64,000 bases of DNA from a bacterium 210820-DFI.6.37 (GCA_020558355.1 JAJCKG010000011.1:60572-124571); one strand, 5' to 3'; positions 1 through 9,328 are shown, counted from the stretch's first letter. The notes: generated by a model from the sequence alone, not told the origin. Translations and numbers: made by a program.

Positions 1-1739
1 GCCGTGGTCATTCTGCAGTCACTTGCTTTTAAAGCGGTCTTAGCCAGCTGGTGTTTTACAGCGTCATCGGCCAGGGCAACCGGCCCCTGCCAGGACTCCA
101 GCAGCTTGAGACAGATAGAATGGAAGGTGCCGACTCGCACCCTTTCCGCGTCCGCTTTTCCCAGGAGATGGGAGAGCCGCTCTCTCAGCTCCCCGGCGGC
201 CTTATTGGTAAAGGTAACGGCTGTTATATCCTCCGGCTTTACATGCTGGCGCTGAATCAGGAAGGCGATCCTCCGGGTCAGGGTGTAGGTCTTTCCTGTA
301 CCTGGCCCGGCAATTACCGCAATGACCCTATCCTGTGACGCGATCGCCTCCTGCTGCCTCAGATTTTCGCTGGTCTCTTTTCCATCCCGGGCTTGCGCAG
401 CAAGGGGCGCCGCCTTTTTCAGCGCTTTCTTCTTTTTCGGCGCGGCTGCCCTGGGAAGAGCGACGCTTTCGAACAGGCTTACCTGCCCGCACAGTTCTTC
501 GATCTCCCGCGGATCGATGATTTTCACCTTTCCATATTCGCCGTCAAACCCGGCGACCCGCTCTACTTTTCCTTCCCTCAGGCGGCGGATTCCCTCCGCG
601 ACGCATGGACCGGCACAGCTTTTGATGGCTTCCTCCGGGATTTCCCGCAGAATGGAAAATTCTGTTCCAAGCTCCTTCAGCATGGCTTCGTACTGGCGCT
701 GGACTTTTACACTAGCCGCTGATTTTCCTGTGGAAGCGGCGATGACCTCCAAAAGAGGCGCAAGACTTTCGAATCGAGGCGCACCGTCCTTTTCATACCC
801 TTCCGGCCGGTCTGCCAGCTCTTCTACCCGGTGCAGTACCCCGATGGTAAGCTTTCGTCCGCACACCGGACACTTGCCGCCGTAGTCCTTCGTCTGGGCG
901 GGCGCAAGACACAATCCGCATTTTCTGTGGCCGTCCAGATGATACTTGCCTTCCTCCGGGAAGAACTCGATGGTTCCGGCAAGTCCCTTTCCGGTCTGAA
1001 TCGCTTGCCGCAGGCCCTTGTAGGAAAGTTCTGTATCCAGCAGATTGGCTTCCCGCCCCAGCTTTGCTGGCGAATGAGCGTCAGAATTGGAAACCAGGTT
1101 ATAGCCGTCCAGAGCTGAAAGCCGCCAGTTCATAGGCGGATCAGAAGACAGGCCGGTTTCCAGAGCGTGAATCTCGCCGGTCAGATCCTCAAAACATTCT
1201 TCTATGGTGTCAAAACCTGAAAACGCTCCGAAAAGAGAGAAGTGCGGCGTCCAGATGTGGGCCGGTATAAAGATGGCTTCCGGGCAGGTCTCCAGAGTGA
1301 TTTCCAAAAGGTCCCGGCTGTCCAGCCCCAGGATGGGTCTGCCGTCAGAATGGATATTGCCGATGGCCTCCAGTCTGCGGGATAACGCCTCCGCTTCCGC
1401 AAGCCCCGGAAGGAGAATCAGGTTGTGGACTTTCCTCGTCTTCCCGTTTTTCTTGTAAATGGAGCTGATCTCTCCTGAGATTACAAACCGGGGCAGATTT
1501 TCCGCAGCCGCCGCGGGGTTGTCCCGGAGCCTGAATTCTTCCTTTAGCGTATAAAGCCCCTCCTCCGCGGGCGCCAGTTTTTCCTTTAGCTCCTGCCTCC
1601 ACGCGGGATAGGTAAAATCGCCGGTTCCCAACAGCTGGATTCCCTTGCGGCCGGCCCAAAGGTCCAGGTGCTCCGGTACGCACTCCCGGCTGGTTGCTCT
1701 GGAATATCTGGAATGGATATGAAGGTCTGCTATATACAT
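1..1739 (-). CDS. EndoQ-like PHP nuclease fused to UvrD-family helicase (C-terminus outside window)
   Basis: Partial gene: its start is at 1739 and it runs off the left edge after about 579 codons. The N-terminus begins MYIADLHIHSRYS, the HxH metal motif of a PHP phosphoesterase domain (about residues 1-260). A CGLC...CPVC zinc finger follows at about 275-296, the arrangement known from endonuclease Q, which cuts beside deaminated bases. After a lysine/alanine-rich linker (about 420-450) a superfamily 1 helicase begins: Walker A GPGTGKT near residue 470 and motif Ia TFTNKAAGEL. I infer a repair protein that nicks damaged DNA and unwinds from the nick. The fusion is seen directly; the activity is inferred. 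The rest of the helicase is not in the window. It is transcribed away from the LuxR gene at 1904. Confidence 0.85.
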   Translation of the reverse strand, partial: MYIADLHIHSRYSRATSRECVPEHLDLWAGRKGIQLLGTGDFTYPAWRQELKEKLAPAEEGLYTLKEEFRLRDNPAAAAENLPRFVISGEISSIYKKNGKTRKVHNLILLPGLAEAEALSRRLEAIGNIHSDGRPILGLDSRDLLEITLETCPEAIFIPAHIWTPHFSLFGAFSGFDTIEECFEDLTGEIHALETGLSSDPPMNWRLSALDGYNLVSNSDAHSPAKLGREANLLDTELSYKGLRQAIQTGKGLAGTIEFFPEEGKYHLDGHRKCGLCLAPAQTKDYGGKCPVCGRKLTIGVLHRVEELADRPEGYEKDGAPRFESLAPLLEVIAASTGKSAASVKVQRQYEAMLKELGTEFSILREIPEEAIKSCAGPCVAEGIRRLREGKVERVAGFDGEYGKVKIIDPREIEELCGQVSLFESVALPRAAAPKKKKALKKAAPLAAQARDGKETSENLRQQEAIASQDRVIAVIAGPGTGKTYTLTRRIAFLIQRQHVKPEDITAVTFTNKAAGELRERLSHLLGKADAERVRVGTFHSICLKLLESWQGPVALADDAVKHQLAKTALKASDCRMTT

Positions 1740-1903
1740 GCGTTTACCTGCTTTCTGTAAGATGTGTTTATTATAAACCGCAGGCCCCGCCTTGTCCAGA
1801 GAAGCCCCTGCGGCGGCGGGACAGAATCACCGGTTGATTTTAAATTAGCGAAAGAGTAAAATAAGAGCGTAAGACTGCGTAAATTAGAAGGAGGGAAGTT
1901 GAA

Positions 1904-2998
1904 ATGGCTTATTCTGATAAATCAGCATCCCATTTTGCAGCGGAACTATCCGAAAGACAAATCTCAGCGCGCGAATTTTTTAGTGTAGAGCTGCTGGAAG
2001 CATTACAACAGCATTTCGGATTAGAAAAAGCTGTAATTTTTATTTTTGATACAGACGGAGAATTTCTTTCCTGGATCACAAAAGACGGCGTGGAAGCCGC
2101 CGGTCCGGACCACCCGTATTTAAAAGTTTTACCTTTCGATCATATGCGGCAGGTAATCCATCAGGAGGCCGTTCGGGACGATCTGACTTACTTTAATCAA
2201 ACTCCGCGGGTTTACAGGGCTTCTGACTATTACGCAAAGAAGCAGTATGATAACTCTCGTTTTGTTTCCTGTATTGAGAAACGCTTTGGAGCCCATTATT
2301 CGGCTTCACTTCCTTTTGGAATTAACGCCTATATTCAAATCTCTTTTTTCAGAAGCTTAGAGGAAGGAGATTATTCTGACGCGGACATAAAAAAACTGGA
2401 AGATATTTATTACCATATCGCCACATCCTACGCCGGCTTTAAAAAGCATGAACAGGCGAAGATCATATCCCATATTCAGGATGAGATTATCTGCCTGGGA
2501 GAGCAGGCATATTTGGTTACAGATAATTTCATGCATGTTATCGGCTATAACAAGGAGGCATTAAGGCTTCTGGTTCAGCTTTTAGGCCAGTCCGTAGCGG
2601 ATCAGATCGAGAATAGGGAAGTATGCTTATGGCTTCCGTTTCTTTTAGATGAACAGGAAACCTCCGCTGGAGGAGATCGGGTCGTAATCAAGAAGATCAA
2701 GAATTGCGTCTTTCGGATCTATTCTTATGATCAGAGGTACAGTCACGGTATTGTGGATCGTTATCACTGGATCACCATTTCTCAAGAGGATTCCGCAGGC
2801 CAAAAAGGCATTGAAAAAATAGCTTTAACCCCGGCTGAAAGAAAAGTGGGAGATCTTCTATGCGACGGGTTTACTTATCAGCAGATCGCGGATGAATTAT
2901 GCATCAGCTACCATACCGCGAAAAACCATATACAGAATATCTTTTCCAAATGCAACGTGCACAATCGATATGAATTGTATCATGTTTTAAAAAAATAG
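1904..2998 (+). CDS. LuxR-family transcriptional regulator
   Basis: A 364-residue protein with a C-terminal LuxR/GerE helix-turn-helix (about residues 302-362, containing LTPAERKVGDLL and YHTAKNHIQNIF). The first 300 residues are a probable ligand-sensing region, perhaps two PAS/GAF-like folds, but I do not recognise a specific domain. There is no receiver-domain signature, so it is probably not a two-component response regulator. The start is set by GAAGGAGGG ending about 8 bases upstream. It lies just before the GRE activase and GRE genes on the same strand, separated from them by a strong terminator, so it is a candidate regulator of that pair. The inducer is unknown. Confidence 0.8.
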   Translation: MAYSDKSASHFAAELSERQISAREFFSVELLEALQQHFGLEKAVIFIFDTDGEFLSWITKDGVEAAGPDHPYLKVLPFDHMRQVIHQEAVRDDLTYFNQTPRVYRASDYYAKKQYDNSRFVSCIEKRFGAHYSASLPFGINAYIQISFFRSLEEGDYSDADIKKLEDIYYHIATSYAGFKKHEQAKIISHIQDEIICLGEQAYLVTDNFMHVIGYNKEALRLLVQLLGQSVADQIENREVCLWLPFLLDEQETSAGGDRVVIKKIKNCVFRIYSYDQRYSHGIVDRYHWITISQEDSAGQKGIEKIALTPAERKVGDLLCDGFTYQQIADELCISYHTAKNHIQNIFSKCNVHNRYELYHVLKK

Positions 2999-3029
2999 TT
3001 TGCGGGAAAGATAGGAAGAAGCGTCAGGC

Positions 3030-3064
3030 AACAATAGGGAGACCTCCCTATTGTTCTTTTTTTA
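3030..3064 (+). terminator. Rho-independent terminator of the LuxR gene
   Basis: An 11-12 bp perfect stem (3030-3041 with 3044-3055) closes a very short loop and is followed by CTTTTTTT. It separates the regulator from the GRE genes. Confidence 0.85.
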
Positions 3065-3110
3065 TAAAAAAGTACAATATATTATGATGCAGATAGGAAC
3101 GAGGTTGTTT

Positions 3111-4055
3111 ATGGAAAAAGGAATCATTTTTAATATACAGCGATTTACCATCAATGACGGACCTGGAATTCGAACAGAAATTTTTATGAAAGGCTGTCCT
3201 CTGAAATGCAAATGGTGCAGCAACCCCGAAAGCCACAGGCTTTCCAAAGAGCCGGGAGTGTATCCTTCCAAGTGCATTTCAGAGGAAAAGTGCGGGCTCT
3301 GCGTAAAAGCCTGCAGGCAGCAGGCGCTTCTTTTCGGACCGGAAAAAATTTCCCAAATAGACAGAAGTAAATGCGTCGGCTGTCTGAAATGTGTCGACGC
3401 GTGTCCCGCGGAGGCCATTAAAGGTTGGGGACAGGATATGCTTCTTGGCGATGTTATGGCCCTTATCGAGAAGGACAGATCGTACTACGAACGATCCGGC
3501 GGCGGAGTGACCATATCCGGCGGCGAGCCGCTCGTTCAGAAGGATTTCACCAAAAGTCTTCTGAAGGCCTGCCGGGACGCAGGGATCCATACCTGTCTGG
3601 AATCGACCTTTTACGCGGATTGGGAAACCATCGCGGATACCGTCCAGTACGCGGATTTGATTATTTCTGACATCAAGCATATGGACAGCCGGGTTCACAA
3701 AAAATATACAGGCGTTGGCTGTGAAAAAATACTGGAAAATCTTAAACGATTAGCCGGTGAAGGGCACGATATGATTCTGCGGATTCCTGTTATTCCGGGT
3801 ATAAATGACGACATGGAAAATATAGAAAAAACGGCCGGGTACATAAAGGATAACATTGGAGAAAGACTTAGAACCTTGCAGCTCTTGAGTTTTATGAGAA
3901 TGGGGGAAGAAAAGTGCGGCTCCCTTGGAAGGACTTATGAAATGAAAAATCTGGAATTCGACAGAGAAGAATTCCAAAAGAAGGTTGAGAACATTGCGGA
4001 TTACTTTAACAGCCGAGGCATACACTGTGTAGTAGGCACAAAAGAAAAACAATAG
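3111..4055 (+). CDS. Glycyl radical enzyme activating enzyme (radical SAM)
   Basis: A 314-residue activase that uses S-adenosylmethionine and a [4Fe-4S] cluster to install the glycyl radical on its partner. C29-x3-C33-x2-C36 (GCPLKCKWC) is the radical SAM cluster motif. An inserted ferredoxin-like segment (about residues 52-105) has two Cys clusters, CGLCVKAC and CVGCLKCVDAC, as in most GRE activases other than the pyruvate formate-lyase type. I chose the ATG at 3111 because the protein then starts MEKGIIFNIQRF, normal for the family. An upstream in-frame ATG at 3051 lies inside the previous gene's terminator. The GRE gene follows 34 bp downstream, so the two form an operon. Confidence 0.93.
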   Translation: MEKGIIFNIQRFTINDGPGIRTEIFMKGCPLKCKWCSNPESHRLSKEPGVYPSKCISEEKCGLCVKACRQQALLFGPEKISQIDRSKCVGCLKCVDACPAEAIKGWGQDMLLGDVMALIEKDRSYYERSGGGVTISGGEPLVQKDFTKSLLKACRDAGIHTCLESTFYADWETIADTVQYADLIISDIKHMDSRVHKKYTGVGCEKILENLKRLAGEGHDMILRIPVIPGINDDMENIEKTAGYIKDNIGERLRTLQLLSFMRMGEEKCGSLGRTYEMKNLEFDREEFQKKVENIADYFNSRGIHCVVGTKEKQ

Positions 4056-4089
4056 TTTAAATATTATAATTTGAAAGGAGAAGACGAAC

Positions 4090-6609
4090 ATGAATAACTT
4101 ACATTGCACATCTTGCGGCCTTGATCCTTTTGATCAGACATACAGCATCGGATACGAAGTAGATCACAAGGACTGGTCCCCATATCCCAGGGTAAACCAT
4201 CTGAGAAAGGCTTTTCTGGATCGGGAATATCTGATTGACATAGAACGTTTCAGAAATATTACCGAGGCTTACAAAGAAAACGAAAGGAAGCCTACCAAAA
4301 TCAAATGCGCTAAGGGTTTTGAGAAAGTCTTAATGAACGCTACTCTCAGAATTTACGATGAAGATTTGATTCTTGGAGAAATATGCGCCCCTCCAAAGTC
4401 ATCCCCGCAGTATCCTGAGTTTTCAATTGACTGGATGATTCACGAAGTACATAACGAGCCTTTTGAAGAGCGGGCCCATGACCAGCACTATTTCGCAAGC
4501 GAGGAGGACAGGCAGGAGTTTATCCGGCTCTGCGAGTATTGGAAAGGCAAAACCGTTGAGGATCTCGCAAATGAATACATGGATGAGGACATGCTCAAAG
4601 GTTCCGAAGTAGGCAAAAAGATTTTCCAGACAAACCTTTATCACTACGGCGGAGTCGGCCATCTGGTAATGGACTACGCAAGGCTTATGAGGGAAGGCTT
4701 TGACGGCATGATAAAAAGAGCCGAAGACGGTCTTGCCAAACTGTCGAAAAAAGATCCTGAGTTTGCGGTTAAGAGAGAATTCTACGAAGCCGTAATCATC
4801 TGTCACACCGCGGCCAAGAACTACATCGGAAGATATGAAAAGCTGGCCCGTCAGATGGCGGAATCAGAAAGCAGCCCTGACAGAAAAGCTGAGCTGCTGG
4901 CTATGGCGGATAACTGCGGGCAGATTGCGGGCGGACCCGCCAAGAGCTTTTGGCAGGCGCTCCAGCTGTTTAATTTCGCGACTACCCTGACACAGGTTGA
5001 AAGCAATGGCCATTCTATTTCATACGGCAGAATGGATCAGTGGCTTTATCCTTATTATGAAAAAGACATTGCCCAGGGGAATATAACAAGAGAGTTCGCG
5101 CAGGAGCTTTTGGAAGTAACCTTTGTCAAGATGAACGGTCCATGTAAGGTAAGAGACGGCGGAACGGCCAGAGTACGTCAGGGCAGAGGCTTTGGCGGAG
5201 AATGCCTCACCATCGGCGGTTCCGATAAGGACGGAAATGACCTGACAAACGATCTGACCATGATGATGCTTGACGCGTCTGTACATACGAGAATGATGTG
5301 CCCTTGGCTTCTTGTAAGAATGCATGAGAAAACTCCATATGAGCTGAAGGTAAAAACAGTGGAATGCATCCGGGCGGGATATGGACATCCTAAGATTTTC
5401 AACGATGCTCCAGCGATTAAAGCCTTTGAAAGAAAGGGTGTTTCCCGGGACGAGGCGGCGGACTACGCAATCGTAGGATGTGTAGAGCCGACCATTCCGG
5501 GTAAAGAATACGGATGGCATGACGCCGCTTATATCAACACTGCCAAGTTTATGGAAATGGTGCTCAACGGCGGAAGATGCCTTGACTGCGGCGATCATTG
5601 CCCAAGATGGGAAAAGTGCGGGGCATTAGGAGGACGCCTCGGTCCTGACACCGGAAACCTGGCGGATTACAAAAATATGGACGAGCTGCTTGAGAGTGTG
5701 CGAAAGCAATTCGCCTACTGGCTCGATCAGATGTGCGCGTCCCTTAACGTAATCGACAGAGCCCACAGAGAAAGAAAGCCGCTTCCTTATGTATCCGCGT
5801 TCTTCGTAGATTGCCTCGATAACGGGGTTGATCTTTCTGCCGGAGGCGCAAAGTACAATGGAATCGGACCTCAGGCTCTCGGAGTCGCGACATGCTCAGA
5901 TTCCCTGGTTACTATTAAGCAGTTGGTATTTGACGAAAAGAGATACACAGGAGCGGAACTCCTGCAGGCGTTAAAGGACAACTGGGACGGACATGAAGTG
6001 CTGCACCACCTCATTAACAGCTCCAAGGTTCACCATTACGGCAATGACGATGACTACGCGGATGATCTTTTCAAATTCATATTTGAATGTTACTGCAATA
6101 CACTCATCGGCAGACCGACAATCCGGGGCGGTCAGTTTAATCCTGGCGTATATTCCGTAAGCGGCAACGTTTCCATGGGTCTTGGAACCAACGCTACGTT
6201 GGATGGAAGAAAGAAAGGCGAAGCCATATCCGACAACATGGGGCCTGTTCACACGGAACTGGGATCACACGATACAAGCGGTCCGACAGCTCTCGCGAAT
6301 TCGGTAGGCAAGGTTGACCACAGTCTGGCTCCCAACGGAACGCTGCTCAACGTCAAGTTCCCTGAAAACGCAGTAACCGGTTTAGATGGAAGGGATAACC
6401 TGGTCAGCTATATTGACGCGTACCTTGCTAACGATCCTATGCACATACAGTTCAACATTATGAGCTCTGAAACAATGAAGGCCGCGCAGAAAGATCCAGA
6501 CAATTATCGGGACATGCTGGTTCGGGTTGCCGGCTACAGCGCGTACTTCGTTGAACTTGGAGACGCTCTGCAAAAGGATCTTATTGAGAGAACCGAGCTG
6601 AAGTTCTAG
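4090..6609 (+). CDS. Glycyl radical enzyme, glycerol/propanediol dehydratase-like subfamily
   Basis: An 839-residue GRE. The thiyl-radical cysteine is C464 in IVGCVEPTIPGKEYGWHDAAY, and the glycyl radical is G815 in RVAGYSAYF near the C-terminus. The GCVEP...GWHDAAY stretch resembles B12-independent glycerol and propanediol dehydratases. It does not resemble choline TMA-lyase, where this stretch differs, nor hydroxyproline dehydratase (GCVET). The N-terminus is about 50 residues longer than in glycerol dehydratase. The RBS AAAGGAG lies 9-10 bases before ATG 4090. It is co-transcribed with its activase; no microcompartment or aldehyde dehydrogenase genes are nearby. The GRE class is certain; the substrate is not, and elimination from a diol or other hydroxylated compound is inferred. 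Confidence 0.93.
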   Translation: MNNLHCTSCGLDPFDQTYSIGYEVDHKDWSPYPRVNHLRKAFLDREYLIDIERFRNITEAYKENERKPTKIKCAKGFEKVLMNATLRIYDEDLILGEICAPPKSSPQYPEFSIDWMIHEVHNEPFEERAHDQHYFASEEDRQEFIRLCEYWKGKTVEDLANEYMDEDMLKGSEVGKKIFQTNLYHYGGVGHLVMDYARLMREGFDGMIKRAEDGLAKLSKKDPEFAVKREFYEAVIICHTAAKNYIGRYEKLARQMAESESSPDRKAELLAMADNCGQIAGGPAKSFWQALQLFNFATTLTQVESNGHSISYGRMDQWLYPYYEKDIAQGNITREFAQELLEVTFVKMNGPCKVRDGGTARVRQGRGFGGECLTIGGSDKDGNDLTNDLTMMMLDASVHTRMMCPWLLVRMHEKTPYELKVKTVECIRAGYGHPKIFNDAPAIKAFERKGVSRDEAADYAIVGCVEPTIPGKEYGWHDAAYINTAKFMEMVLNGGRCLDCGDHCPRWEKCGALGGRLGPDTGNLADYKNMDELLESVRKQFAYWLDQMCASLNVIDRAHRERKPLPYVSAFFVDCLDNGVDLSAGGAKYNGIGPQALGVATCSDSLVTIKQLVFDEKRYTGAELLQALKDNWDGHEVLHHLINSSKVHHYGNDDDYADDLFKFIFECYCNTLIGRPTIRGGQFNPGVYSVSGNVSMGLGTNATLDGRKKGEAISDNMGPVHTELGSHDTSGPTALANSVGKVDHSLAPNGTLLNVKFPENAVTGLDGRDNLVSYIDAYLANDPMHIQFNIMSSETMKAAQKDPDNYRDMLVRVAGYSAYFVELGDALQKDLIERTELKF

Positions 6610-6618
6610 CTTTCCTTA

Positions 6619-6667
6619 AAAAAACCTCCACGCGGCAGATTTTGAGCCGCGCGGAGGTTTTTGTTTT
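6619..6667. terminator. Bidirectional terminator between convergent genes
   Basis: A 15-bp stem with one mismatch (6622-6636 with 6646-6660) is flanked by an A-tract on the left and a T-tract on the right. It can end both the GRE transcript and the convergent PNPOx-family gene. Confidence 0.85.
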
Positions 6668-6686
6668 CCGCCGCCTTGCCGGCAGC

Positions 6687-7157
6687 CTAGCCTCTTGTCG
6701 CTTTGCCAGTCATCTTTTCGATTTCCAGCTTTAAAACAGTCACATCGTCAAATGCCGATTTAATATATTTCATGCCCGCGTCATGGTGTGCCGGACTTAG
6801 TTTGTCTGAAATGGCAATCAGGCCCTTCTTCTTTTCTTCCGGGTCCGCTACCGGGCTGACTGTCCCGAAAATAGTAACGGAACGGTACTGTGTATTAAAT
6901 TTTTCCGGCATCAGCACTACAGAGTCTACAACATTAAGGCAGGCACTGCTGTTTGCCGCGATATTTTCCATTCTGTGGCCTACCGGCGCGCAGTGGAAAT
7001 AAATAGCTCCGTCCGCGTACGCGAAGTTCATCGGTACTCCATATGGCGTATTATCCGCGCTGATTGTAGACAGAACCCCGTATTCCGCCTTTTCCAGAAC
7101 TTCCATGGATTCAGCCTCGGTCATTGCTTTTTCTTTTCTTCTCATTTCCTTATTCAT
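6687..7157 (-). CDS. Pyridoxamine 5'-phosphate oxidase (PNPOx) family flavoprotein
   Basis: A 156-residue split-barrel flavin-binding protein similar to the NimA/YhbP-type branch of the PNPOx superfamily (AEYGVLSTISADNTPYGVPMNF, YFHCAPVGHRMENI). Members reduce or oxidise small molecules with FMN; some reduce nitroimidazoles. The start at 7157 is set by GGGAGGT six to eight bases upstream. The gene is divergent from a MocR-type regulator, and the shared 101-bp spacer carries three CCAATT half-sites, so MocR control is very likely. Its true substrate cannot be told from sequence. Confidence 0.85.
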   Translation of the reverse strand: MNKEMRRKEKAMTEAESMEVLEKAEYGVLSTISADNTPYGVPMNFAYADGAIYFHCAPVGHRMENIAANSSACLNVVDSVVLMPEKFNTQYRSVTIFGTVSPVADPEEKKKGLIAISDKLSPAHHDAGMKYIKSAFDDVTVLKLEIEKMTGKATRG

Positions 7158-7196
7158 TTTGTACCTCCCGTTTTTTCTTGATTTTTCTATAGTCCA

Positions 7197-7258
7197 AGCA
7201 TACAATAGAATTGGTTTTTATATAAGCGCCAATTATCATGTTTTAACAGGAGCCAATT
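7197..7258. promoter_or_regulatory. MocR operator and divergent promoter region
   Basis: Half-sites lie at 7209-7214 (AATTGG), 7229-7234 (CCAATT) and 7253-7258 (CCAATT), spaced 20 and 24 bp: one inverted and one direct pair, the layout typical of MocR/PdxR operators. The last site sits between the MocR ribosome binding site and its ATG, which suggests autorepression. On the minus strand a -10-like TATGCT (7197-7202) lies 6 bases from the first site, which fits activation of the PNPOx gene. The same layout recurs in mirror image at 12350-12399. Confidence 0.8.
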
Positions 7259-8665
7259 ATGTTATATATCGATCGAAACAGTAAAACGCCTATTTACGAA
7301 CAGCTATACGCCGCTCTGGTCCAGGAGATCCTTTCCGGCTCCCTGGCTGCCGGAGACCGTCTTCCCGCTACCCGAAAGCTGGCGGAGGAATTATCCATCG
7401 GCCGCAATACGGCAGACAAGGCTTATCAGCAGCTTGCGGCAGAGGGCTATGTCCGGTCCCGGACAGGCAGCGGTTTTATTGTGAACCAGCTTCCATTGGA
7501 GCTTTTCCCGCAAAACCCCTTTCCCGAGACTTCAGGGGAGCCTCCGGAAAAGGCTGAGCCGCGGCCTCGCTATGATTTTGCCTACGGATCTATGGACAAC
7601 TCCATGTTTCCTTACGGGCAGTGGCGAAAGAGCCTGAACAATGTGCTGGCGGGGCTGGAGCTTTCAGAGGTTATCCCCTATCCATGCAGGACTGGCGAAC
7701 TCCGTCTTCGCAGTGAAATCGCCCGGTATCTGCGGCGGTCCCGCGGGGTTGTCTGCGATCCGTCTCAGATGGTTATCACCTGCGGCCAGCAGCACTCTAT
7801 GGAGATTATCGCCAATATGTTCGAAGGACCGGAAAAGGACTTTGCTATGGAGGATCCGGGATATGACGGTATCCGGACGGTCTTTTCCAACCGGGGTTTT
7901 CGCCTGCACCCTGTGCCGGTGGAGGAAGACGGGATCTGCCTTGACGCACTGCGCCAGCTGGATACGACGCTCCTTTATGTCACACCGTCCCATCAGTTCC
8001 CCACAGGCGCCGTCCTGCCCGTGGCCAAGCGCAAGCTGCTGCTGCAATGGGCGCAGGAGCGGGACACTTACCTGATTGAAGATGATTATGACAGCGAGCT
8101 TCGATATTATACCAACCCGATTCCGGCCATGCAGTCATTGGACGTCCATGAACGGACCATTTATACAGGGACCTTTTCCAAATCTCTGGCGCCCTCTATG
8201 CGGCTGGCTTACATTGTATTTCCAAAGTCGCTCATGAAGCGATACATGGACTATTATCACCGCTACAATTCTCAGGTGGCCCCTCTGCATCAGCTGACTC
8301 TTGCGGACTTTATCGCGGCTGGAAATTATGAACGTCATATCAACCGCCTGCGGACTGCCTACCGGAAAAAACAGGAGATTCTCCTTGACGCGGTCTGGCA
8401 GAGCTTTGGTGATCAGATCACGGTTTCCGGCGGCGGCGCCGGTATTCATCTCCTGCTGGATGTAAAAACCCCTCTTTCCCAGGAAGAGCTGATTCAGCGG
8501 GCTGCGTCTGAAGGGATCCGGCTTTATTCAACGCGGGCGCTGTACATGGATGAAACACGCTGTCCCAATAGCCAGCTGCTGCTTGGCTTTCCTACCGTGC
8601 CGGAAACAGCCTTTGCCTCCATTATGGAAGCGCTCAGGAAGGTCTGGGATATGGAAGCTAAGTAA
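7259..8665 (+). CDS. MocR-family regulator (GntR DNA-binding domain fused to PLP aminotransferase fold)
   Basis: A 468-residue protein. Residues 1-75 are a GntR winged helix (PIYEQLYAALVQEILSGSL, RLPATRKLAEELSIGRNTAD). The remainder is a fold-type I aminotransferase with YVTPSHQFPTG, a DDYDSEL motif and TGTFSKSLAPSMRL, where the lysine is the PLP-binding residue. MocR proteins sense PLP or PLP-amino acid adducts (PdxR, GabR). It is divergent from the PNPOx-family gene, a common pairing, and ends 1 bp from the convergent LysE gene. The ATG overlaps the third CCAATT half-site. Confidence 0.92.
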   Translation: MLYIDRNSKTPIYEQLYAALVQEILSGSLAAGDRLPATRKLAEELSIGRNTADKAYQQLAAEGYVRSRTGSGFIVNQLPLELFPQNPFPETSGEPPEKAEPRPRYDFAYGSMDNSMFPYGQWRKSLNNVLAGLELSEVIPYPCRTGELRLRSEIARYLRRSRGVVCDPSQMVITCGQQHSMEIIANMFEGPEKDFAMEDPGYDGIRTVFSNRGFRLHPVPVEEDGICLDALRQLDTTLLYVTPSHQFPTGAVLPVAKRKLLLQWAQERDTYLIEDDYDSELRYYTNPIPAMQSLDVHERTIYTGTFSKSLAPSMRLAYIVFPKSLMKRYMDYYHRYNSQVAPLHQLTLADFIAAGNYERHINRLRTAYRKKQEILLDAVWQSFGDQITVSGGGAGIHLLLDVKTPLSQEELIQRAASEGIRLYSTRALYMDETRCPNSQLLLGFPTVPETAFASIMEALRKVWDMEAK

Positions 8666-8666
8666 A

Positions 8667-9257
8667 TCATGAAGAAATCAGAATCCGTACTCCGCTTTCC
8701 ATCAGAATCAGGGCCATAACGATATTAAAGGGCCGGTAAAAGCGTCCGATGTACTTTTGCAGCAGGCCTCCGGCCGCAGCCCATAAAAGGCTTCCTGAAA
8801 AACCGACACAGGTATTGAAGAAAGCTGATAACAGCAGCATCCGCAGGGAATCGTTATAGGGAATTACATAGGCGGTATATACTGTAACGCAGTATAAGAT
8901 GATCTTTACATTGGCAAACTGCAGCAGGAAAGCTCTCGCAAATCCCCGCCTGCCGCCGTCCTCTTCTCCGGACGGCCCGCTCCGGGCAATATGAAACGCC
9001 AGCCAGAAGATATACGCTGCGCCCAGATATTTCATAACGCCGATAAAGCCCTCTAAATGCCGGGCCAGCTGAAGGCACAGTACCGCGCAGATGGTCATGA
9101 CGCAGTAAAACCCTGTAAAGATCCCTGCCAGAACAGACCTTCCCTGTTTCCATCCATAATTGCTGACTGTATTAATGGCAAGGATATTATTGGGTCCCGG
9201 CGTGTAAGCCGTTACAGCGGCATAGGGGAAATAGGATAATAAAATACTCAGATACAT
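8667..9257 (-). CDS. LysE-family amino acid exporter
   Basis: A 196-residue membrane protein with six predicted hydrophobic segments. The family signature near the N-terminus is YTPGPNNILAINT (usually PGPN near residues 20-25). LysE/RhtB proteins export amino acids or related metabolites. The start at 9257 follows AAAGGAGGG. It is divergent from a LysR regulator, the classical LysE/LysG arrangement. The substrate is unknown. Confidence 0.9.
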   Translation of the reverse strand: MYLSILLSYFPYAAVTAYTPGPNNILAINTVSNYGWKQGRSVLAGIFTGFYCVMTICAVLCLQLARHLEGFIGVMKYLGAAYIFWLAFHIARSGPSGEEDGGRRGFARAFLLQFANVKIILYCVTVYTAYVIPYNDSLRMLLLSAFFNTCVGFSGSLLWAAAGGLLQKYIGRFYRPFNIVMALILMESGVRILISS

Positions 9258-9328
9258 TTGTGTCGCCCTCCTTTGTCTGCTATACTAACATTATCCTTTT
9301 ATTAAATCAAATCGAAACATTTTTATTA

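Noticed and set aside
4090..6609. Choline trimethylamine-lyase (CutC) for the first GRE
   Set aside because: The sequence after the catalytic cysteine (GCVEPTIPGKEYGWHDAAY) resembles glycerol/propanediol dehydratases, not CutC, and no cut accessory genes are present.
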